Assembly (NCBI RefSeq): GCF_018224955.1
Contig: NZ_JAGTUU010000001.1
Coordinates: 124,001 to 188,000, forward strand
Direction of reading: 5' to 3'
Length of the DNA: 64,000 bases
DNA from: Thetidibacter halocola
GTDB taxonomy: Bacteria; Pseudomonadota; Alphaproteobacteria; Rhodobacterales; Rhodobacteraceae
Position numbers and translations under genes: made by a program
Notes under the pieces: model-generated
Databases searched by the model: none
Told to the model about the DNA's origin: nothing
The model's input: only the letters and a program-made list of their open reading frames with translations
Shown: in pieces, positions 1 to 7,506 of the stretch
Position numbering within the stretch: the stretch's first letter is position 1
Layout: every line of letters starts with the position of its first letter

Positions 1-67
1 ATCCGTTTTGGATGAGTTGGATTCGCTCACGGCTGCTGACCTCTAAAATGTCCAGAGTGGTGTTCAA
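1..67 (-). CDS. Possible 5' end of a divergent regulator, cut by the window edge
   Basis: An open minus-strand frame runs off the left edge. Read from a TTG at 67 it gives about 22 residues including SSRERIQLIQNG, which resembles the start of a winged-helix (ROK/NagC-like) regulator. A second reading from a GTG at 30, preceded by a GAGG-like ribosome site, gives MSESNSSKTD in another frame. The fragment is too short to choose. A regulator divergent from a sugar-transport operon would be a normal arrangement, but only position supports that. Confidence 0.3.
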   Translation of the reverse strand, partial: MNTTLDILEVSSRERIQLIQNG

Positions 68-91
68 CGCGTATCGCAAAAATATCTGATC

Positions 92-122
92 TGGATATTA
101 TAATATTCATTATGGATATTAT
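92..122. promoter_or_regulatory. AT-rich operator-like region with 21-bp-spaced direct repeats
   Basis: TGGATATTAT occurs at 92-101 and again at 113-122, spaced 21 bp (two helical turns). A 12-bp perfect palindrome, ATATTATAATAT, covers 95-106. The block is strikingly AT-rich against a GC-rich background and lies between the possible divergent regulator and the sugar operon. It is a plausible binding site for the operon's regulator; the protein that binds is unknown. Confidence 0.45.
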
Positions 123-255
123 TGTCGCGGTCCGATTGCCTGGAACACGGCACAGTGTCGTTCAATCGTTCGGTGCGCCGAGTGATCTGTCGGCGTCCTC
201 GACGGGACGCCACTAAGAACCGAAGAAGACCAACACCATCGGGGAGGAGACCCAC

Positions 256-1206
256 ATGAAACTTCGCAACACCCTTGCAGCATCGACCGCCCTTCTGGCG
301 CTCGCCGGCGTCGCGTCGGCCGAGACCATGAAGATCGGCATCACCCAGAACAATGTCGGCGTCGACAGCTACCAGACCACCTATGAAAAGGCCTTCATCG
401 CGGCCGCAGAGGCCAATGCCGATGTCGAGGCCGTGGTGCTGGACGCCGGCGGCGACGTGGCACGCCAGATCGCGCAGATGGAGGACCTGATCCAGCAGGA
501 AGTCGACGCCATCATCATCTGGCCGACCAACGGCGAAGCGGTGATCCCCGCAGTGCGCAAGGCCAAGCAGGCCGGCATTCCGGTTATCGTGACCAACTCG
601 AACATCGCCGAGGCGGGCTTCGACTTTGTCGCGTCCTTCTCGGGCCCCGACAATATCACCCAGGGCGCGCGCTCGGCCGAGATCATGTGCGACAAGTTCA
701 AGGAGATGGGCATCGAGAACGAAGCCCAGGTCGTGCACATCACCGGCCAGCCCGGCTATACCACCGCGATCGAGCGCGCCAAGGGTTTCGAGGATCGCCT
801 GCCCGAGGTCTGCCCGGACGTCACCGTGGTCGATACCCAGCCGGGCGACTGGAACCGCGAGAAGTCGCAGCAGGTGATGGAAGCGTTCCTGGTCAAATAT
901 GACGACATCGACGGCGTCTATGCCGGCGACGACAACATGGGCGTGGGCGCCCTGAACGCCGCCAAGGCCGCGGGCCGCGAGGGCATCATCTTCGTCGGTG
1001 CCACCAACTTCGCCGTCGGCTACGAGGCGATGGCGGCGGGCGACTACTGGGGCTCGATCTACCAGTCGCCGGTCGATGACGCCGAGGCCGCGCTGAAGAC
1101 GGCCATCGACGTGCTCGAGGGCAAGGACGTGCCGTTCCTGAACTACTTCGACACGCCGAAGATCACCCAGGATAACATGGCCGACTTCACCAAGCCGGTG
1201 TTCTGA
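256..1206 (+). CDS. Sugar ABC transporter periplasmic substrate-binding protein
   Basis: This 316-residue protein starts with a clear signal peptide (MKLRNTLAASTALLALAG, cleavage near VASA-E). A type I periplasmic-binding fold of the ribose/rhamnose (CUT2) kind follows. The segment with IIIWPTNGEAVIPAVRKA and IPVIVTNSN is typical of the family. GGGGAGGAG lies just upstream of the ATG. It should capture a monosaccharide in the periplasm and hand it to the two permeases encoded at 2103-4137, energised by the ATPase at 4134-5639. It is the first gene of the operon and is followed by a GC hairpin, a common arrangement that keeps binding-protein mRNA more abundant. The exact sugar cannot be read from sequence. 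Confidence 0.9.
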   Translation: MKLRNTLAASTALLALAGVASAETMKIGITQNNVGVDSYQTTYEKAFIAAAEANADVEAVVLDAGGDVARQIAQMEDLIQQEVDAIIIWPTNGEAVIPAVRKAKQAGIPVIVTNSNIAEAGFDFVASFSGPDNITQGARSAEIMCDKFKEMGIENEAQVVHITGQPGYTTAIERAKGFEDRLPEVCPDVTVVDTQPGDWNREKSQQVMEAFLVKYDDIDGVYAGDDNMGVGALNAAKAAGREGIIFVGATNFAVGYEAMAAGDYWGSIYQSPVDDAEAALKTAIDVLEGKDVPFLNYFDTPKITQDNMADFTKPVF

Positions 1207-1221
1207 GGCCTCCTCCCGGTG

Positions 1222-1246
1222 CGGGGCGCGGAACTTCTGCGCCCCG
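1222..1246 (+). terminator. Intercistronic GC hairpin after the binding-protein gene
   Basis: CGGGGCGC (1222-1229) pairs with GCGCCCCG (1239-1246) across a 9-base loop, 16 bases after the stop codon. No T-run follows, so it is more likely an mRNA-stabilising or attenuating hairpin than a complete terminator. The next gene starts 40 bases downstream on the same strand. Confidence 0.5.
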
Positions 1247-1285
1247 TGCATCGTTAATGTAATCGACTGTCAGGGGGGACGCGCC

Positions 1286-2083
1286 ATGGGACGTGTTTCT
1301 GAACGCGTCTGCATCGTGACCGGCGCGGCGCAAGGCATCGGCCGCGCCATCGCCGAGGCGTTGCTGGATGAAGGGGCAAGGGTCTGCCTTGCCGACATCA
1401 ACGGCGACAAGGTCGCCGAGACCGCCGACGCGCTGCGCAGCCGCCTGAACGGCCGGGCGCGCGACGTGACCTCGGCCCGGGTCGACGTGACAGACCGCGA
1501 CCAGGTGCGGGCGATGATCGCCCACACGGTCGAAACCTTTGGCAGGCTGGACGTCAAGTTCAACAATGCCGGCGTGAACAAGCCGATGAACTTCATGGAC
1601 GTGACCGAGAAGAACTGGCACTTCATCATGGATGTCAACGGCCTGGGCTGCCTGATCGGCATGCAGGAGGCCGCGCGCCAGATGATCGCGCAAGGCGGTG
1701 GCGGCAAGATCATCAACACCGCCTCGGTCGCCAGCCGTCAGGGCTTTGACAACGTCGCGCCCTACTGCGCCTCGAAATGGGCCGTGGTCTCGCTGACCCA
1801 GTCGGGCGCGCGCGATCTGGCCAGGCACGACATCACGGTGACGGGCTTTGCCCCCGGGGTGGTTGCCACCGAGATGTGGGAACAGGTCGACAAGGACCTG
1901 ATGGAGATCGGCGCCGCCGATCGGCCCGGACAGGCGATGGAGGAATTCTCGGCCGAGATCCTCCGGGGCCGCGTGGCCAAACCGTCGGACATCACCGGGA
2001 CGACGACCTTCCTTGCTTCGAAGGACAGCGACTACATGACCGGCCAGATCGTCATGATCGACGGAGGCATGACATTGGTCTGA
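1286..2083 (+). CDS. SDR-family NAD(P)-dependent dehydrogenase
   Basis: This is a 265-residue classical short-chain dehydrogenase. The cofactor motif TGAAQGIG is near residue 12, NNAG near residue 94, a serine lies in NTASVASRQG, and the catalytic YCASK is near residue 159. The acidic residue in LADIN after beta-2 suggests NAD preference. It sits inside a sugar-transport operon that also encodes a fumarylacetoacetase-fold hydrolase. That pairing recalls the diketo branch of L-fucose/L-rhamnose oxidation, where an SDR oxidises the 2-keto-3-deoxy acid before hydrolysis. It also resembles polyol dehydrogenases of the SmoS type, so the substrate is open. Confidence 0.85.
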   Translation: MGRVSERVCIVTGAAQGIGRAIAEALLDEGARVCLADINGDKVAETADALRSRLNGRARDVTSARVDVTDRDQVRAMIAHTVETFGRLDVKFNNAGVNKPMNFMDVTEKNWHFIMDVNGLGCLIGMQEAARQMIAQGGGGKIINTASVASRQGFDNVAPYCASKWAVVSLTQSGARDLARHDITVTGFAPGVVATEMWEQVDKDLMEIGAADRPGQAMEEFSAEILRGRVAKPSDITGTTTFLASKDSDYMTGQIVMIDGGMTLV

Positions 2084-2102
2084 CGTCGAGGAGGAGGAAC
2101 AC

Positions 2103-3122
2103 GTGTCGGACGCATCGCGGAACGCCAGCGACCTTAGGGAGGGGATCATGGCAACACTCAGCAGGCAACAGGTCGGGGCCATACTGGCCCGGCAGGGCAT
2201 CCTGATCGCCTTTGCGGTCTTCATGATCGCTTTCACCCTCGCCAATCCCAAGTTCCTGACTCCCGACAACGTGCTGAGCGTCGTGCGCTCGTCCGCGATC
2301 ATCGGTGTCATGGCGCTGGGAGTGACCTTTGTGGTCATCAGCGGCAATCTCGACCTGTCGGTCGGCTCGATGATGTCCTTCTCGACCATCGTGGTTCTGG
2401 ACCTGCATGACAAGATGGGGCCGCTGCTTGCCATACCGGCCATGTTCGCCATGACGCTGTGCCTGGGCGCCTTCATCGGGTTCCTCGTGGGATACCTGAG
2501 GCTCAACTCGCTGATCGTGACGCTGGGGATGCTTTCAGCGATCCATGGCCTGACGCTGACCTATTCCGGCGGGCAGAACATGGACATCGCCGACAAGGAG
2601 GGCACCTGGTTCAGCATCTTCGGCCAGGGCACGGCGCTGGGTATCCCGGTGCCGATCCTGATCTTCGTCGCGCTGGCCGCACTCCTGGGCCTGGCGCTGG
2701 CCAAGACACCCTTTGGCCGCAAGGTCTATGCGGTGGGCGGCAATGGCACGGCAGCCACCTTCTCGGGCATTCCGAGGGCGCGCACAGTGTTCACCTGCTA
2801 CCTGATCTCGGCGGCCTGCGTCGCCACGGCAGGGCTCATCCAGGCCAGCCGGTCGCTAGGCTCGCAGAACACCGTCGGCCAGGGGCTGGAGCTCGAGGTG
2901 CTGGCCGCCGTCATCCTGGGCGGCGCCTCGCTGCTGGGCGGCTCGGGGACGATATTCAAGACCGTGATCGGCGTGCTGATCCTCGGCTTCATCCAGAACG
3001 GCCTGCTGCTGGTCGGCCTGCAATTCTACGTCCAGTTCGTCGTGACCTGGGTCATCATCATCCTTGCGGTCTGGCTGGATATTGCAGCCAAGCGCGGCAA
3101 GCTCTGGTCGCCGATCGCGTAA
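2103..3122 (+). CDS. Sugar ABC transporter permease (CUT2 type), first copy
   Basis: This 339-residue polytopic inner-membrane protein belongs to the RbsC/AraH family. It has about eight to ten hydrophobic segments and the signature VISGNLDLSVGSMM near residue 80. GGASLLGGSGTIFKT near residue 270 is typical of the family. A GTG start at 2103 has a strong GAGGAGGAGG site. An internal ATG at 2148 also has a good site (AGGGAGGGG) and would give a 324-residue protein beginning MATLSRQQ, so the start is uncertain by 15 codons. It should pair with the next permease to form a heterodimeric channel. Confidence 0.88.
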   Translation: MSDASRNASDLREGIMATLSRQQVGAILARQGILIAFAVFMIAFTLANPKFLTPDNVLSVVRSSAIIGVMALGVTFVVISGNLDLSVGSMMSFSTIVVLDLHDKMGPLLAIPAMFAMTLCLGAFIGFLVGYLRLNSLIVTLGMLSAIHGLTLTYSGGQNMDIADKEGTWFSIFGQGTALGIPVPILIFVALAALLGLALAKTPFGRKVYAVGGNGTAATFSGIPRARTVFTCYLISAACVATAGLIQASRSLGSQNTVGQGLELEVLAAVILGGASLLGGSGTIFKTVIGVLILGFIQNGLLLVGLQFYVQFVVTWVIIILAVWLDIAAKRGKLWSPIA

Positions 3123-3135
3123 GGGAGGAAAAGCC

Positions 3136-4137
3136 ATGCAACCGGGTGCACTGTCCAAGGCGCTGAAAAGCGGCGCGATCTGGGGCTTCATCGTGCTGGA
3201 ACTGGCGTTCTTCAGCATCGCGGGCGAATTCCTGTCGCTCTCCGACAAGGCCTTCATGGACTGGGAAAACATGCTGCTGCTGCTCAAGCAGTCGGCGCCG
3301 ATCGGGATCATCGCGATGGGTATGACGCTGGTCATGGTGAACGGCAACATCGACCTGTCGGTGGGCGCCACCTTCGCCATCGCCGCCATCGTGCTGCTGG
3401 ACAGCATGACCTGGCCGATCTTTGCGGGCCTCGGCGACTGGGTGATCCCAGTGGCCTGGCTGCTGGCGCTGGCGGTCGGAACGCTTCTGGGCGCGCTCAA
3501 CGGGCTGATCGTCTGGAAGACCGGCGTCGACGCGTTCATCGTGACGCTGGGCTCGATGCTGGGCTTTCGCGGTATCGTCTTCATGTTCAACGGCGAGAAC
3601 CCGACCAGCCACCTCAACTGGACGCTGGTGGATTTCGCCGAGGCGCAATTCCTGGGCCTGCACACCGCGACGTGGTTCCTGCTGGGCGTGACGCTGGCGC
3701 TGTGGTTTGTGATGGCGCGCACCGTGCATGGCCGCAATGCCTATGCCATCGGCGACAACCGCGAGGCGGCGGTCAATGCCGGTATCCGCGTGGGTCCGCA
3801 CATGATGATCAACTTCGCCATCATCGGCTTTCTCGCGGCGCTGTCGGCGGTGGTCTTCTATTCGGAAAGCGGCTCGGTGAACCCCAATGACGGGCAGCTC
3901 TACGAGTTGTGGGTGATCACGGCGGTCGTTCTGGGCGGCACCAAGATCACCGGCGGCGCGGGTAACGTGATCGGGACCTTCGGTGGCGTCATCGCCATCC
4001 AGTTGCTGCGCAAGGGGCTGGGCCATATCGGCGCGGACACGTCGACGGTGAACCTGGTGATCGGCCTGATCCTGATCGCCGTGCTGATCCTGGACCGCCA
4101 GCTCAACATCAAGGGCAAAGAGGAGTTGAAGGTATGA
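3136..4137 (+). CDS. Sugar ABC transporter permease (CUT2 type), second copy
   Basis: This 333-residue permease is paralogous to the preceding one, with the matching motif VNGNIDLSVGATF near residue 70 and GGTKITGGAGNVIGT near residue 275. The ATG at 3136 was chosen because GGGAGGAAA lies directly upstream; the frame is open further upstream but overlaps the previous gene. The stop codon overlaps the start of the ATPase gene as ATGA, implying translational coupling. Confidence 0.88.
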   Translation: MQPGALSKALKSGAIWGFIVLELAFFSIAGEFLSLSDKAFMDWENMLLLLKQSAPIGIIAMGMTLVMVNGNIDLSVGATFAIAAIVLLDSMTWPIFAGLGDWVIPVAWLLALAVGTLLGALNGLIVWKTGVDAFIVTLGSMLGFRGIVFMFNGENPTSHLNWTLVDFAEAQFLGLHTATWFLLGVTLALWFVMARTVHGRNAYAIGDNREAAVNAGIRVGPHMMINFAIIGFLAALSAVVFYSESGSVNPNDGQLYELWVITAVVLGGTKITGGAGNVIGTFGGVIAIQLLRKGLGHIGADTSTVNLVIGLILIAVLILDRQLNIKGKEELKV

Positions 4138-5639
4138 CCGACCCGGTTCTTCGTCTCGAAAACATCGTCAAGACCTTCCCCGGCGTGCGCGCCCTCGACG
4201 GTGTCTCCTTCTCGGTCATGCCCGGCGAGGTGCACGCCCTGATGGGCGAGAACGGCGCCGGGAAATCCACCCTGATGAAGGTTCTGGGCGGCATCCACCA
4301 GCCCGATGGCGGCGCGATCGTCATGGGCGATACCCCGGTCGTGATGGCCGGCCCGCTAGAAGCAAAGGCCAAGGGGATCGTCTTCATCCACCAGGAACTG
4401 AGCCTGGCCGAGGAACTGTCCGTGGCCGAGAACATCTACCTGGGCGAGTTGCCGCGCAAGAGTTTCGGCCGCGTCGACTGGGCTCGGCTTGCCGAGCGGA
4501 CAAACAGCATCCTGAAAAAGCTGAACGTGGGGTTCGACGCGCGGACCCGCGTGGGCGACCTGTCCATCGCCAACCAGCAGATGGTCGAGATCGCCCGCGC
4601 GCTGACGGTGGATGCCAAGGCGGTGATCTTCGACGAGCCCACCGCCTCGCTGACCGACGCGGAAAAGGTCGTGCTGTTCGACGTGATCGCCGACCTGAAG
4701 GCCAGCGGTGTCGGGATCATCTACATCTCGCACCGGATGGAGGAGATCTTCAAGATCACCGACCGCATCTCGATCCTGCGCGACGGGCAATACCAGGGCA
4801 CCGTGAACACCGCCGAGACAACCGAAGAGGCCGTCACGCAGATGATGATCGGGCGCAAGCTGGACCTCAGCCGCAACGCGTCGCACCACGAACTGGGCAA
4901 CGTCGCGCTGCAGGTGCGCGGGCTGAGTTGCGGCAAGCTTTACAGCGATGTCAGCTTCGAGGTGCGCCGGGGCGAGGTGCTGGGCTTCTACGGGCTGGTC
5001 GGGGCCGGCCGGACCGAGATCGCCGAGACCCTGTTCGGCCTGCGCGACCCGTCCTCGGGCCAGATCCTGCTGGACGGAGAGGAGGTGCGCATATCCTCGC
5101 CCGCCGACGCCATCGCGCGAGGCATCAGCCTTGTCCCCGAGGATCGCAAGGGCCAGGGCCTGGTGCTTGGAATGAACTGCCGGGACAATATGACCCTGCC
5201 CCAGGTCGACGACCTGAAGGCCGGCCCCTTCATGGCCGAGGGGGCCGAGGTCGCGATCTTCGACCAGTATCGCGACAAGCTGGACATCCGCACCCCGGGC
5301 TGGAAGCAGCGGGTCGGCAACCTGTCGGGCGGCAATCAGCAGAAGATCGTCATCGGAAAATGGCTGTCGATGCATCCCAACGTGCTGATCGTGGACGAAC
5401 CCACGCGCGGCATCGATGTCGGCAGCAAGTCCGAGATCCACAAGCTGTTGCGCGACCTGGCCGCCCAGGGCTATGCGGTGATCGTCATCAGCTCGGAAAT
5501 GCCGGAGGTTCTGCATGTCTCGGATCGGATCGTGGCCATGTATTCGGGCCGCATCATGCGCACCTTCACCTCCGAGGAAGTCACCGAGGACAGCCTGATC
5601 CAGGCCATCTCGGGCCTTGGCGGCGACAAGGCCGCCTGA
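4134..5639 (+). CDS. Sugar ABC transporter ATP-binding protein with two ABC domains
   Basis: This 501-residue protein has two tandem ABC domains, as in RbsA/XylG/MglA. The first has Walker A GENGAGKST near residue 39 and Walker B AVIFDEPTASL. The second has the degenerate Walker A GLVGAGRTE usual for this family, plus signature LSGGNQQK and Walker B LIVDEPTRGID. In the first domain the signature is the weak SIANQQM, also usual for CUT2 ATPases. It powers uptake through the two permeases. The start overlaps the upstream permease stop by four bases. Confidence 0.93.
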   Translation: MTDPVLRLENIVKTFPGVRALDGVSFSVMPGEVHALMGENGAGKSTLMKVLGGIHQPDGGAIVMGDTPVVMAGPLEAKAKGIVFIHQELSLAEELSVAENIYLGELPRKSFGRVDWARLAERTNSILKKLNVGFDARTRVGDLSIANQQMVEIARALTVDAKAVIFDEPTASLTDAEKVVLFDVIADLKASGVGIIYISHRMEEIFKITDRISILRDGQYQGTVNTAETTEEAVTQMMIGRKLDLSRNASHHELGNVALQVRGLSCGKLYSDVSFEVRRGEVLGFYGLVGAGRTEIAETLFGLRDPSSGQILLDGEEVRISSPADAIARGISLVPEDRKGQGLVLGMNCRDNMTLPQVDDLKAGPFMAEGAEVAIFDQYRDKLDIRTPGWKQRVGNLSGGNQQKIVIGKWLSMHPNVLIVDEPTRGIDVGSKSEIHKLLRDLAAQGYAVIVISSEMPEVLHVSDRIVAMYSGRIMRTFTSEEVTEDSLIQAISGLGGDKAA

Positions 5640-5701
5640 TGCGCCCGGCCGACCATGACCCGGCAGCCCTGCAATTCCAACAGACCTGAACTGGAGATCA
5701 C

Positions 5702-6559
5702 ATGAAACTTCTGCGCCATGGTGCCCCCGGAGCCGAGAAACCGGGGCTACTGGACGCCCAGGGCCGCGTCCGCGACCTGTCCGGCGTGGTGCCCGACATC
5801 GCCGGTGAGACGTTGCGCCCCGACGGGCTGCGCGCCCTGCGCGATCTCGATCCCGAAACCCTGCCGCTGGTCGAGGGCGTTCCGCAGCAGGACCTGCGTC
5901 TGGGCCCCTGCGTGGGTTCCGTGGGCAAGTTCATCTGCATCGGTCTGAACTATGCCGACCACGCGGCAGAAGCGGGCATGCCGATCCCGCCCGAACCGGT
6001 GATCTTCAACAAGTGGACCTCGGCCATCTGCGGACCCAACGACCCGATCCGGATTCCGCGCGGCTCGGTCAAGACGGATTGGGAGGTCGAACTGGGTATC
6101 GTGATCGGCGAGCCCGGCGTCTATATCGACGAGGCCGACGCCATGTCCCATGTCGCGGGCTTCTGCGTCATCAACGACGTATCCGAGCGGGAATACCAGT
6201 TGGAACGCGCCGGGACCTGGGACAAGGGCAAGGGATGCGACACGTTCGGCCCGACCGGCCCCTGGCTGGTGACACCGGACGAGATCGCCGATGTCGACGA
6301 CCTGTCGATGTGGCTCGACGTCGACGGACAGCGGATGCAGTCCGGCTCGACCGCGACGCTGATCTTCAAGGTGCCGCATATCATCAGCTATTGCAGCCGC
6401 TTCATGAGCCTCCAGCCCGGCGACGTCATCTCGACCGGCACGCCCCCCGGCGTCGGCATGGGCCAGAAACCACCGCGCTACCTGAAGGGCGGAGAGGTCG
6501 TGTCGCTCGGCATCGCCGGCCTGGGCGAGCAGCGTTCGGCGGTCGTCGCGCCGTCCTGA
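5702..6559 (+). CDS. Fumarylacetoacetate-hydrolase family protein, likely diketo-acid hydrolase
   Basis: This 285-residue protein has a short N-terminal domain and the FAH catalytic fold. Landmarks are GLNYADHAAE near residue 80, the metal-binding DWEVELGIVIG near residue 128, and the C-terminal GDVISTGTPPGVGMG. A GGAG site precedes the ATG. Homologous enzymes cleave C-C bonds of 2,4-diketo acids; one branch is 2,4-diketo-3-deoxy-L-fuconate/rhamnonate hydrolase, and others are annotated as ureidoglycolate lyase. Linkage with an SDR and a monosaccharide importer favours the sugar-acid role. No aldolase or dehydratase gene is present in the window to complete the pathway. Confidence 0.85.
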   Translation: MKLLRHGAPGAEKPGLLDAQGRVRDLSGVVPDIAGETLRPDGLRALRDLDPETLPLVEGVPQQDLRLGPCVGSVGKFICIGLNYADHAAEAGMPIPPEPVIFNKWTSAICGPNDPIRIPRGSVKTDWEVELGIVIGEPGVYIDEADAMSHVAGFCVINDVSEREYQLERAGTWDKGKGCDTFGPTGPWLVTPDEIADVDDLSMWLDVDGQRMQSGSTATLIFKVPHIISYCSRFMSLQPGDVISTGTPPGVGMGQKPPRYLKGGEVVSLGIAGLGEQRSAVVAPS

Positions 6560-6783
6560 CCGGACAAGACTAAGACCGCGCGCCCGGGCAGGCAGGCAAG
6601 TTGTCTTGTCGCAGGCCTGGACGCCGGCGAACCGCCTTGCCGAAACCAGATTGGTGCGCCCTGCCGCCCCCAATGGGCTCGTCATTCAAATCACTGGTTA
6701 CCGGGATCACAGCGGCAGGACGCAGATTCGGGTCTACCAGCCGTAGGTGACAAAAGCTGACAGGGGTTAGCAGCCGACGACCC

Positions 6784-7407
6784 TCACGGCGCCTTCTGTG
6801 GCCGCAGTTTCCGCACGGTTTCGGCGGTCCAGGGCTTGCCTGTCGCGCTGCGAATATCCCGGGCATTCAGCGCCTCGGCAATGTCCCTGTTGGTCAGCCC
6901 GTCGACGGAAAGCCGCTCGATGGCCGCGCGCGCCGTGGCGAGGCGATCCGCCTTGCCCTCGGACCACTCCCGCTGCCGCGCCCGCCAGTCCGAGAAATGC
7001 GCATGCGGGTCGAATACCTGGCTGTCGATCACGATCTCGCCGGGAAACACCGTCTCGACCCGGATACCGTGTTCGTCGGCCCAGTCCGCCAAGGGCGCCA
7101 TGCTGCGCCAACCCTGCACTCTGGCGAAATCGACGTGGAGAAGGATCGCTTCCTCGGCCTGGCAGAGCGCCTTCAGCGGCTTGAGCACATCGAACACAGC
7201 CCTGCTGCTCCGGTCCGGCGCGATTTCCAGGAACACCTTTTCCGCCACCAACGCCAGTTTGTTCTCCTTCGCAAAGCGGCGGATGACCTCGCGCTGGTAG
7301 CGGATCGTGCGGCTGGCCTTCGCGGCGGCGTCGATATCCTCGGGCAGCGTGGTAAAGCGCGCCCAGGGCACGGGCAGCGTCCAGTAGAAGCCGATCGCCT
7401 TCTGCAT
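6784..7407 (-). CDS. Serine-recombinase-like protein lacking the catalytic motif
   Basis: This 207-residue protein follows the resolvase plan. After a short beta strand (MQKAIGFYW), the region TIRYQREVIRRFAKEN resembles the helix that follows the active site in resolvases. The C-terminal segment near residue 175 (LTNRDIAEALNARDIRS then GKPWTAETVRKL) resembles the recombinase DNA-binding domain. The usual catalytic Y-x-R-V-S-T stretch is replaced by FYWTLPVPWARF, so strand exchange looks impossible. The ATG at 7407 is preceded by GGAGG at good spacing; two further ATG/MG positions upstream are too close to it. It diverges from the fusion gene at 7507 across 99 bases. It may be a DNA-binding protein derived from a recombinase. 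Confidence 0.6.
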   Translation of the reverse strand: MQKAIGFYWTLPVPWARFTTLPEDIDAAAKASRTIRYQREVIRRFAKENKLALVAEKVFLEIAPDRSSRAVFDVLKPLKALCQAEEAILLHVDFARVQGWRSMAPLADWADEHGIRVETVFPGEIVIDSQVFDPHAHFSDWRARQREWSEGKADRLATARAAIERLSVDGLTNRDIAEALNARDIRSATGKPWTAETVRKLRPQKAP

Positions 7408-7506
7408 TCCCATCCTCCGATCCGGGCCCAAGCGGAAAATCCCGAGCGATCCGCAGGGACACCGCTGGGACTGTATTCAGCGGACATGGAAGCAAAGGAG
7501 AATGCC

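Noticed and set aside
6560-6783. Possible gene remnant between the FAH-family gene and the recombinase-like gene
   Set aside because: A minus-strand frame is open, but its translation matches nothing recognisable and has no ribosome site.
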